This document shows, one piece after another, positions 1 through 7,159 of a DNA stretch of 64,000 nt. Position 1 is the stretch's first letter. Each line of letters begins with the position of its first letter. Under the pieces are notes generated by a model. That model did no database searches and had not been told where the DNA came from. It was given only the letters and a program-made list of their open reading frames with translations. The translations under genes and the position numbers were made by a program. The DNA comes from Bradyrhizobium murdochi (GTDB lineage Bacteria > Pseudomonadota > Alphaproteobacteria > Rhizobiales > Xanthobacteraceae): NCBI RefSeq assembly GCF_000472965.1, contig NZ_AXAU01000010.1, positions 62,001 to 126,000 on the forward strand. The letters run 5' to 3'.

Positions 1-30
1 AGCCGCATCGATCGCCCGCATCTTCGCCAT
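1..30 (-). CDS. gcl: Glyoxylate carboligase (tartronate-semialdehyde synthase), N-terminal fragment
   Basis: Only the first ten codons are inside the window; the gene runs off the left edge on the minus strand. They read MAKMRAIDAA, which matches the start of E. coli Gcl (MAKMRAVDAA) as I remember it. A purine-rich GAGCGAGG lies just upstream of the ATG as a ribosome binding site. Gcl is a thiamine-diphosphate enzyme that joins two glyoxylates into tartronate semialdehyde and CO2. That role fits the oxalate genes further right and the AllR-like regulator at 6.1-6.9 kb. The call rests on ten residues, so the sequence to the left is needed to confirm it. Confidence 0.72.
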   Translation of the reverse strand, partial: MAKMRAIDAA

Positions 31-222
31 GTCGCGCCTCGCTCACCAGTGTTGGCTCTGGTTGCGATCTTCGTGGCGGCGAGGTGCGATCTCAACGCGG
101 GTGATTTTATTTCCCGCGGAGTGGAAGCGAGTTAGAAAATACGCGACAAATCAGGCGCTTGGTTCACGAACGTGGTGGAAAGCCTGTGAGGACGCCGTTG
201 CGAGAAGGATTTGCGTCCGAAC

Positions 223-474
223 TCAGTCCAAATTCTTCCGCTTCAACTTCATCTGCATATCGAACTTGAGGTCATACTTCTTGCCGTCCGCGCAGACGGC
301 GTCATCGACCTCAAACTGCTGGTCGTCTTCATCCATTTCGAACTTGCCGCCTGAGCATCCCTCGACCTGAACCGCAGCGACAAGCTTTGCGCGCTCGTCT
401 TCGGTGACCGCGCGATCGGCGAACGCAGGAAGTACCGATAGGACCAGTATCGCCGTTGATGTGATCTATCGCAT
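223..474 (-). pseudogene. Small secreted protein with an in-frame TAG at codon 3
   Basis: Reading from the ATG at 474 gives M-R-stop, then an open frame of 80 codons: a hydrophobic stretch (ITSTAILVLSVLPAFA) that looks like a signal peptide ending at AFA, then an acidic and lysine-rich mature part with two cysteines and the phrases DDAVCADGKKYDLKFD and KRKNLD. The layout resembles small PepSY-like secreted proteins of rhizobia. Without the TAG (466-468) this would be an ordinary 83-residue exported protein. No good alternative start (ATG, GTG or TTG with a ribosome binding site) follows the TAG before the signal core. It is either a fresh nonsense mutation, a sequencing error or a non-standard start. 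Confidence 0.5.
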
Positions 475-641
475 ATCAAGCCCTCTCGAGATCCGCTTCG
501 AGCTAGCCAATTGAATGCCTGCGGCCGGCAATGGTTCCGGATTTCAGCCAATTCGCACTGCCGAACCCCAGGCAGAATTATTGCACAAGGTCTTCAACTA
601 CCAGTAGACTGCGCTGGCGCCACCGATAAAAAGGACGTGCG

Positions 642-2060
642 ATGACCGATGTCCCCATGAACGCCGGTACTCAATCGATCGCTGCCGAACCGAGCCTTCG
701 TAGGGTCATGGGCCCCTGGCTGCTCTTGCTGTTCATCGTCGGCGATATTCTCGGCACCGGAATCTATGCGCTCACAGGCCAGGTGGCGAAGCAAGTCGGC
801 GGTGTCGTGTGGCTGCCTTTTGTGGTTGCGTTTGTGGTCGCCCTTGTGACCGCGTTCAGCTATCTAGAACTGGTCACGAAATATCCAAAAGCTGCGGGCG
901 CGGCGCTCTACACTCACAAGGCTTTTGGTATCCATTTCGTCACGTTCATCGTTGCATTTGCGGTGATGTGCTCGGGTATCACCTCGGCATCGACCGCTTC
1001 CCGGGCTTTCGCCGCGAACATGTCGAACGCAATGGGCCTCAACCTATCGGCCTTTGCCATCACGATTACCGGTCTCGCTTTCATGGCTGTCGTTGCCGCG
1101 ATCAATTTCCGCGGTGTTGGCGAAAGTCTGAAAGCTAACGTCGTTCTCACCTGTGTGGAGCTGACGGGACTGCTGATTATAATTGTGATCGGCCTTTGGG
1201 CGATCGGGTTGGGCCAGGGCGATGTCTCGCGTGTCATGCAGTTTCGTTCGACCGCTGACGGCGGCATGTTCTGGCCGGTGATTGCCGCGACCACGCTCGC
1301 ATTCTTTGCCATGGTAGGCTTCGAGGATTCGGTCAACATGGCCGAGGAATGCAAGGATCCAAGCCGTCACTTTCCAAAGGTGCTGCTTGCAGGCCTTGTG
1401 ATCACCTGTCTCATCTATGTTCTAGTCTCGGTCTCGGCAATCACCCTGGTGGCGCCGGAGCAATTGGGCGAAGGCGAAACACCCCTTCTGAAGGTCGTCC
1501 AACAGGGCGCGCCAAATTTTCCGATCTGGATCTTTGGATTCATCACCATGTTTGCCGTGGCTAATACCGCTCTCATCAATATGCTCATGGCCAGTCGCCT
1601 TGTGTATGGCATGAGCCGCGAGCATGTGCTTCCGCCAGCTCTCGGGAGAGTACACAGGATGCGGCGGACGCCTTATGTCGCCATCGGCTTCACGACCTTG
1701 CTGGCGTTTGCCCTGATCACGTTCGTCGGTGAGGTGCCGGCACTCGGAGGCACCACCGCGCTGCTTTTGTTATGCGTTTTCACGGTGGTTAACGTTGCGG
1801 TGCTGGTGCTTCGGCGCGATTCTGTAAGTCATCAGCATTTTCGCACGCCGACCATTCTGCCGATCCTGGGCGCCTTGTTTTGCGCTTTCTTGGCCAGTCC
1901 CTGGGCCGGCCGTGACCCCGTTCAGTACCGGGTCGCCGGCGTCCTGATCGGGGTGGGCATCGTTCTGTGGCTCATCACGATCATGATCAACCGGATGACC
2001 GGGATAACGAGGGTCGAGCCAGATATGGAACATTTAGGTCGCGGCGGGCCCGTCAACTAG
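642..2060 (+). CDS. APC-superfamily amino acid permease
   Basis: A 472-residue polytopic membrane protein with about twelve hydrophobic segments. The first helix carries GDILGTGIYALTG, the glycine-rich unwound segment that binds the amino group of substrates in the APC family. The charged phrase EECKDPSRHFPKVLL after helix 6 is also typical of the family. The ATG follows AAAAAGGACGTGCG, a fair ribosome binding site. Transported substrate cannot be read from sequence; an amino acid or amine taken up with protons is the family norm. It stands alone on the plus strand, tail to tail with the reductase to its right. Confidence 0.85.
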   Translation: MTDVPMNAGTQSIAAEPSLRRVMGPWLLLLFIVGDILGTGIYALTGQVAKQVGGVVWLPFVVAFVVALVTAFSYLELVTKYPKAAGAALYTHKAFGIHFVTFIVAFAVMCSGITSASTASRAFAANMSNAMGLNLSAFAITITGLAFMAVVAAINFRGVGESLKANVVLTCVELTGLLIIIVIGLWAIGLGQGDVSRVMQFRSTADGGMFWPVIAATTLAFFAMVGFEDSVNMAEECKDPSRHFPKVLLAGLVITCLIYVLVSVSAITLVAPEQLGEGETPLLKVVQQGAPNFPIWIFGFITMFAVANTALINMLMASRLVYGMSREHVLPPALGRVHRMRRTPYVAIGFTTLLAFALITFVGEVPALGGTTALLLLCVFTVVNVAVLVLRRDSVSHQHFRTPTILPILGALFCAFLASPWAGRDPVQYRVAGVLIGVGIVLWLITIMINRMTGITRVEPDMEHLGRGGPVN

Positions 2061-2074
2061 ACGACGCTGGCCGC

Positions 2075-3136
2075 TCAGTTCATCCGCAGTTCCGTAATGT
2101 GCCGCGGATCGGGGCTCAGCTCACCACGCTCTACGCGCTTGACGATGTCGGTCAGCACAGCGTTTGCGGTGCAGGCGATGCCGAGCTTCTCGCCCTCGCG
2201 CACGACAAAACCGTTGAGGAACTCGATCTCCGTACGGCGGCCCTTCTGCATGTCCTGACCCATCGAGGGGCGCTGCTGGGAAGACGTGCGCTTGCTGTCC
2301 TTGAAGCGCTGCTCGTCGCAGATGCGCATGGCTTCCTCGTCGCCCTCGCCGGCCCGCGCGATCGTCTCCGGCGGCAGATGCAATATCTCTTCCAGTTGAT
2401 AGCCGTGCGCTTGGCCAACGCGGATAGCTTCGCTGCCGAGCCGGGTGGAGAAGCGGCGCAGCGGATCGCTTTGCAGGATTTCGGCGCCCGGCAGGCCGGT
2501 GCAGGCCGAGAGCCCGTTGCCGATGACGTTGGCGACCAGTTTCGACCAGCGCTCGCCCCAGAGATTCTCCGTCACCTTGGCGCTGTCGGAATAGCCGACC
2601 AGGCAACAGACCTCTTCCGCCCGCGGCGTGATGCGGCCGTGCACCTCGCCAGCGCGAAACACCGTATGCGCCGCCCCGCCCTTGCCGGCGCCGCGGTGGA
2701 TGTGGCCGGGCTCCGGCAGGTTCACCGTGATGCTGCTGGCAATGCAGCCCAGCGTCTTGCCCCAGCCGACGATGCCGGCAATCGTTTCCTCGTTCATGCA
2801 GTTCTGCAGCGACACCACATAGCCGTCCGGCGCCAGATATTGCTGGATCAGCATGGTGGCCCAGGCGGTGTCGTAGGATTTCATGCAGACAAAGGCGATG
2901 TCGACCGGCTTCTCCTTGGCGAGCCGCTGCGCGTCCGTGACGTGAAGCGCGCGCACGGACACCGAGAACTCCGCGACATCCATCGCGTGGGTGACGCGCA
3001 GCCCGTGCTTTCGCATGTGCTCGACGTGCTCGGGCCATGGATCGATGAAGGTGACGTCCTCGCCCGCCTGCACCATATGGGCGCCGGCATACCCGCCAAC
3101 GGCGCCCGCTCCGACGATCGCGATTCTGCGCGCCAT
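2075..3136 (-). CDS. Ketopantoate reductase-family (ApbA/PanE) oxidoreductase
   Basis: The 353-residue product starts MARRIAIVGAGAVGGYAGAHM, a Rossmann dinucleotide-binding loop GxGxxG at residues 8-13. It continues with the family's central KSYDT phrase (compare the KxxDt motif after the second strand) and a C-terminal helical domain containing RSTEIEFLNGFVV-like residues. I chose the ATG at 3136 over an upstream in-frame start because GGGGAAGGAAGC precedes it and the nucleotide fold then starts at residue 4. True PanE makes pantoate; many paralogs act on other 2-oxo acids, so the substrate is left open. A second, more distant member lies at 21542-22630. Confidence 0.8.
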   Translation of the reverse strand: MARRIAIVGAGAVGGYAGAHMVQAGEDVTFIDPWPEHVEHMRKHGLRVTHAMDVAEFSVSVRALHVTDAQRLAKEKPVDIAFVCMKSYDTAWATMLIQQYLAPDGYVVSLQNCMNEETIAGIVGWGKTLGCIASSITVNLPEPGHIHRGAGKGGAAHTVFRAGEVHGRITPRAEEVCCLVGYSDSAKVTENLWGERWSKLVANVIGNGLSACTGLPGAEILQSDPLRRFSTRLGSEAIRVGQAHGYQLEEILHLPPETIARAGEGDEEAMRICDEQRFKDSKRTSSQQRPSMGQDMQKGRRTEIEFLNGFVVREGEKLGIACTANAVLTDIVKRVERGELSPDPRHITELRMN

Positions 3137-3262
3137 GCTTCCTTCCCCGGTTTTTTTGTGTGAGGACGCGACCGCGTCCGCTCGTCCGTTGGGGAGCACT
3201 CTACCGGATCTGGGTTTCCTGCCAAACAGCCGCTTTGCGCCCAATAGCGGCCGTTCGGCTGA

Positions 3263-4201
3263 TTAAGGTATCCGGACAAGTGAAACAGCGACTTCCCGCA
3301 CGCATTTTATGAAAGATTCTACCGCTGGGCTGAGGGTTCGATTTTTCAAGAATACGATCTCGGCCGATATTCGAGGCCCAGAAGATTTTAACGGCAGAAC
3401 CCGCAAAGCGGCTCGATGAGCGCTCAGTGCCGCGACGGACGCCGGTAGAATGCCGACGAATTCTCCACTCGCAATAAGAGACACCGTGAGCTGAATAGCT
3501 ATCGTCTTAACCAACGGCTTCGGCGGTGAGAAGTCATTGGCTCGAAATACCTCGGCAACGAGTGCGCCCGGCGCGCTATTGTAGGGTGGCAAGACCCAGT
3601 TGCCCTTGATGATATCCTTGAGATCAATTCGGCGCTTTCGCGCAAGTTCACTCTGCGCCCCGACAACGAAGACAAAAGGCTCATCGAACAAGACTTCGGA
3701 ATGGAAGTCGTCCTGCTGTCCCGTGGCTCGCGTAATCAGCAGATCAATCTTGCGCTCGCGCAACTCCTGGATCTGATGTTCACCTGGATTGGTGAGCCTC
3801 ACGTCAAGCTGAACGCCGGGATATTGCTTGGAAAATCTTCGCACGATAGGCGGCACCAGGCCGTGCAGAATGATGTCGGTGCATCCGAGCCTCACTTCGC
3901 CCGAATTTGGATCAGACAGATATTCCAGCGAGCGAAGGCCCTGCTGCATTTCGTCGAAAACATTGATGCCACATCGAAGCAGCACTTGGCCATAGGCCGT
4001 GAGTTCGGCGCCCTGTGAGCCGCGATCGAACAATCGCACGCCGAGCGTACCTTCAACTTCGGATATCGCCTTGGAGACAGCGGGATGGGAAATTCTCAGC
4101 CTGGCGGCCGCCTTCGCCATGCTGCCGGTGTCGGCCACCGCCATGAGGATATGAAGGTCGCGCAACTTGATGCGGCGGCCAATTCGATCCGACCAGTCCA
4201 T
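3263..4201 (-). CDS. LysR-family transcriptional regulator
   Basis: A 312-residue protein with an N-terminal winged helix-turn-helix (residues about 11-70: LRDLHILMAVADTGSMAKAAARL ... HPAVSKAISEVE) followed by a periplasmic-binding-like effector domain. It is transcribed away from the Bug protein and dioxygenase genes starting at 4334, the usual LysR layout, so it probably controls that pair in response to their substrate. The 132 bp shared intergenic region holds a short dyad just upstream of the LysR start. Confidence 0.88.
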   Translation of the reverse strand: MDWSDRIGRRIKLRDLHILMAVADTGSMAKAAARLRISHPAVSKAISEVEGTLGVRLFDRGSQGAELTAYGQVLLRCGINVFDEMQQGLRSLEYLSDPNSGEVRLGCTDIILHGLVPPIVRRFSKQYPGVQLDVRLTNPGEHQIQELRERKIDLLITRATGQQDDFHSEVLFDEPFVFVVGAQSELARKRRIDLKDIIKGNWVLPPYNSAPGALVAEVFRANDFSPPKPLVKTIAIQLTVSLIASGEFVGILPASVAALSAHRAALRVLPLKSSGPRISAEIVFLKNRTLSPAVESFIKCVREVAVSLVRIP

Positions 4202-4210
4202 TGCAAGCCT

Positions 4211-4224
4211 TAACCCAGGGGTTA
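4211..4224. promoter_or_regulatory. Short dyad in the LysR/Bug divergent promoter region
   Basis: TAACCC-AG-GGGTTA, a perfect 6-bp dyad with a 2-bp centre, lies about 10 bp upstream of the LysR start codon. It could be an autoregulatory site, but the length and position do not match the classic T-N11-A LysR box well, so this is weak. Confidence 0.25.
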
Positions 4225-4333
4225 CAGGAATGCCGCAATTTTCGGTCTACCAGATAATAGCCGCGACGACCAGAGTGGCGGCGGCTCGATGATTATTGGC
4301 CGAAACTGAGAGAACCCACATGAGGATCATCAC

Positions 4334-5314
4334 ATGATCACCAAACGAAGGTTCGTATCGTGGGCGTGCGCAGGTGGTCTCGCTGCCATTTGCCCCAAGA
4401 CAATCCCGACAGTGGCCGCCCAGACCGTTTCGCGCATGCTGGTGGGCTTTGGTGCCGGGGGCGCGATCGACGTGATCGCCAGAATGCTCGTTGACGGAAT
4501 GAAGGATTACTCACCTTCATTCATCGTCGACAATCGACCCGGAGCAGGCGGACGACTTGCGCTTGTCGCCCTGAAAGGCGGTCCGGCCGATGGCACGGCG
4601 ATGATCTTGACGCCGGCCTCTAGCGTCGCCGTATTCCCCCATGTCTACAAGACGCTTGGCTATGATGCGTTCAAGGATTTCGCTCCCGTCACCACGGTTT
4701 GCTCCTTTCCATTTCTGATCACCGTCGGTCCGATGGTGCCGGCCGATGTCAGGACGCTGGCCGACTTCGTGAAATGGTGCGCGGCCAATCCCAAGCAGGC
4801 GACGTACGGCTCCGCGGCTGCGGGATCAATGCTGCATTTCACCGGCGTGACCTTGGCCAAGGCGGGCAGGTTCGAATTTGTGCATCTGCCATATGGCGGC
4901 CCGGGCGGCATCCAGGACCTGATCGGCGGTCGAATTGCCGCGACGATCTATCCCATCGGCACTGCGCTTCCACATGTGCAGTCCGGAGCCATTCGAGCGC
5001 TGGCGACAACCGGGCCGCAACGATCGCCGCGACTTCTCGATGTGCCGACGGTTCGCGAGGCCGGATATCCCGCTCTGGAAGCCAATGAGTGGTTTGGCGT
5101 CTTCGTTCCGGCAAATACGCCGACCGAAACGGTGAGCCAGCTCAATGCGGCGATCCGCACCGTCGTGAACGCCGGCGCCTTCAAAACTGCCTTGGCCAAG
5201 CTTTCCGTCGATCCTGCCGGCGAAACGCCGGAGGAATTTGCGCTGCTGATCAAATCCGATTTTGATCGTTGGGGATCGATCGTGCAAGCCTCCGGATTTA
5301 TGCCAGAAGATTGA
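4334..5314 (+). CDS. Tripartite tricarboxylate transporter-type solute-binding protein (Bug family)
   Basis: A 326-residue TctC/Bug protein. The N-terminus (KRRFVSWACAGGLAAICP...TVAAQ) is an export signal with basic residues and a hydrophobic core. The mature protein begins with the Bug substrate-pocket segment MLVGFGAGGAIDVIARMLVDGM and continues with DNRPGAGG, both hallmarks of the fold. It is an orphan: no TctA/TctB membrane genes are adjacent. The dioxygenase gene starts 8 bp after it, so the two are probably co-transcribed, suggesting the ligand is an aromatic acid or ring-cleavage product. The start follows GAGG at good spacing. Confidence 0.85.
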   Translation: MITKRRFVSWACAGGLAAICPKTIPTVAAQTVSRMLVGFGAGGAIDVIARMLVDGMKDYSPSFIVDNRPGAGGRLALVALKGGPADGTAMILTPASSVAVFPHVYKTLGYDAFKDFAPVTTVCSFPFLITVGPMVPADVRTLADFVKWCAANPKQATYGSAAAGSMLHFTGVTLAKAGRFEFVHLPYGGPGGIQDLIGGRIAATIYPIGTALPHVQSGAIRALATTGPQRSPRLLDVPTVREAGYPALEANEWFGVFVPANTPTETVSQLNAAIRTVVNAGAFKTALAKLSVDPAGETPEEFALLIKSDFDRWGSIVQASGFMPED

Positions 5315-5322
5315 GGCCGGTC

Positions 5323-5904
5323 ATGATCGCCTCCACCAACAGTACCGACAGAGACCGGACGCCAGACCAGATTCTGGGCCCCTATTTTCCAGTGGGATGC
5401 ACGCCGGCAAAGAAGGACGACATGACTACCATCGAAGGAGTTGATGGTGTTGCGCAAGGAGAAATTATCGAGATCACCGGACGCATTCTCAATCGCCATG
5501 GTGTACCGGTTCACGGTGCGGGCCTCACGATCTGGCAAGCAAATACCTTCGGCCGGTACGCGCATTCCAATGACTCCAACCCCGCACCGTTGGACCCGAA
5601 CTTCGTCGGTTGCGTTGACATTCGATCTGACGACGACGGCACATATCGGATCAAGACCGTGAAGCCCGGCGCCTATCCCGCAGGTCCAGACTGGATGCGG
5701 CCACCTCATATTCACTTCGAAATTCACGGTCAGTTCGAGCGGCTGATCACCCAGATGTATTTTCCGGACGAGCCGCTCAATGCCTGCGACAGGCTGCTCA
5801 ACGCCGCGCTGCGTCCGGACCTGCTGGTCGCGACCCCCGTCCCATTGGGAAACCGGCCCCACCATCGCGTCCTGAATTTCGATATCGTTCTTGCGCGAGG
5901 CTAG
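5323..5904 (+). CDS. Intradiol ring-cleavage dioxygenase (protocatechuate 3,4-dioxygenase beta-like)
   Basis: A 193-residue non-heme Fe(III) dioxygenase fold. The expected ligands are visible: a tyrosine in FGRYAHSND, a second tyrosine in KPGAYPAGPDWM, and the two histidines of RPPHIHFEIHG. The phrase GPYFPVG near the N-terminus and the GxPVxGAxLxIWQAN segment are also typical of the beta subunit. Single-subunit members act on hydroxyquinol, protocatechuate or related catechols; no alpha subunit is adjacent. I chose the ATG at 5323, which follows GAGG, over an upstream in-frame start that lies inside the Bug gene. Confidence 0.83.
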   Translation: MIASTNSTDRDRTPDQILGPYFPVGCTPAKKDDMTTIEGVDGVAQGEIIEITGRILNRHGVPVHGAGLTIWQANTFGRYAHSNDSNPAPLDPNFVGCVDIRSDDDGTYRIKTVKPGAYPAGPDWMRPPHIHFEIHGQFERLITQMYFPDEPLNACDRLLNAALRPDLLVATPVPLGNRPHHRVLNFDIVLARG

Positions 5905-6049
5905 ACGCTCTTCCATCGACACGGACCTAACCTGTTGGTAGCTGACCGTGCGAAAGTCTGCTTTGCAGACGATACTGTTGAAAAAGTCGAAAATCGAGTG
6001 GCCCCGAGAATCTCGCGAAGATTGTCGCGACGCCACTCGCGGCCACGGC

Positions 6050-6910
6050 TCAGCCGGCATTCGCCTCCGGCATCACCCCACCAAGCGCCACCGTCAGCTC
6101 AGCCGCCACCTCGCGCACGGTCTGACCGATTGCTGGCAGCCGCTCGTCGGTCAGCCGGCTGGTCATGCCGGAGACGGAAATCGCCGCCAGCGGCTCGGCG
6201 CAGTCGTTGTAGACCACGGCTGCGATGCAGCGCAGGCCCATGCAGGCCTCCTCGTCGTCGATCGCAAAGCCCTGGCGGCGGATTTTTTCGAGTTCCTTGA
6301 ACAGATCGCCCGGCCGCACGATCGACTTTTCGGTCAGCCGCGGCATGCCGTGATGACGGATGATCGCGCTGACGTCCTCGTTGGAATAGGTCGCCAGCAC
6401 CGCCTTGCCGACGCCGGAGGCGACCATCGCGACGCGGCCGCCGACCTTGGTCAGCGAACGCATGATTTCGCGGCTTTCCATGCGGGTCAGCACGATGATG
6501 AATTCGTCGTCGACGACAGCGAGGTTCGCCGTCTCCCGGGTCAGGTCGCGCAGCTTGCGCAAATATGGCATCGCCTGCGCCGTGAAATTGCGGCGGCGGG
6601 CGAAGGTTGCCCCCACCGTGAAGGCGCGCGCACCGACATGCCATTTCGATTCGGTACGGTCGAACTGCACGAAGCGGCGGCTTTCCAACGTCCCGAGCAG
6701 GCGGTGCACGGTTGAGGTCGACAGCCCCGTGCGGATGGCGAGATCGCTCAGGCGATAGCCTTCGTCGTCTTCGGCGAGCGTTTCAATGATCGACAGCGCG
6801 CGGTCGACGGACTGGACGCCGCCGTCGCGGGCATTCTCGTCCTGGTCTGAACTCGATTTCGGCTCGATCGCCTTGCGCCGGATCACGTCTCTCTTCATCG
6901 CGACCTGCAT
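6050..6910 (-). CDS. IclR-family regulator, AllR-like (possibly glyoxylate-sensing)
   Basis: A 286-residue IclR protein: helix-turn-helix at about residues 33-95 (VQSVDRALSIIETLAE ... LSTSTVHRLLGTLE) and a C-terminal effector domain. The effector part DDEEACMGLRCIAAVVYND ... EPLAAISVSGMTSRLTDERL strongly recalls E. coli AllR (DDEE..LGLRC.AA ... EPFAAISISGPISRITDDR), which binds glyoxylate and controls gcl. This similarity is from memory, not an alignment. With gcl at the left edge and oxalate genes on the right, a role in glyoxylate sensing is plausible. The N-terminal 30 residues are extra; the start could be the internal ATG five codons in. Confidence 0.85.
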   Translation of the reverse strand: MQVAMKRDVIRRKAIEPKSSSDQDENARDGGVQSVDRALSIIETLAEDDEGYRLSDLAIRTGLSTSTVHRLLGTLESRRFVQFDRTESKWHVGARAFTVGATFARRRNFTAQAMPYLRKLRDLTRETANLAVVDDEFIIVLTRMESREIMRSLTKVGGRVAMVASGVGKAVLATYSNEDVSAIIRHHGMPRLTEKSIVRPGDLFKELEKIRRQGFAIDDEEACMGLRCIAAVVYNDCAEPLAAISVSGMTSRLTDERLPAIGQTVREVAAELTVALGGVMPEANAG

Positions 6911-6944
6911 CCATCCGTCGGTTGGATCAATACCGCGTATCCGT

Positions 6945-7050
6945 GGCCTCGTGGTTCGAGACGCGCGGCTTCGCCGCGCTCCTTACCATGAGGGTCTCAG
7001 ACCTCATCCTGAGGAGCCACGCGCAAGCGTGGCGTCTCGAAGGATGAAGC
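6945..7050. repeat. Interspersed palindromic repeat, two inverted halves (copy A)
   Basis: Two related half-elements lie back to back. The first reads GGTTCGAGACGCGC ... GCGCTCCTTACCATGAGGGT; the second reads CCTCATCCTGAGGAGC ... GCGTCTCGAAGGATG, which is close to the reverse complement of the first. A second copy at 28775-28877 has the same two halves in the opposite order. It fills much of the gap between the IclR and acyl-CoA synthetase genes. Confidence 0.75.
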
Positions 7051-7110
7051 CACGGAAAATGCTCTAGCGCGTAGATCGGCAAGTTCCGTTTCTAATAATT
7101 CGTCAGATGA

Positions 7111-7146
7111 AAATGCCGCTTCGGATGGTTTTCCGAAGCGGCATTT
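7111..7146 (-). terminator. Intrinsic terminator of the acyl-CoA synthetase gene
   Basis: A perfect 14-bp stem (AAATGCCGCTTCGG / CCGAAGCGGCATTT) with an 8-nt loop begins 13 bp after the stop codon at 7160 and is followed on the minus strand by TTTTC. Confidence 0.8.
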
Positions 7147-7159
7147 ATCGTTGATAAGC

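Noticed and set aside
249..551. 100-codon minus-strand frame starting MAEIRNHC
   Set aside because: It overlaps the secreted-protein frame at 223-474, which has a signal peptide and coherent composition; this one is Ser/Arg-rich and looks like a shadow.
6945..7050. CRISPR array
   Set aside because: The repeats are inverted halves, not regularly spaced direct repeats with unique spacers.
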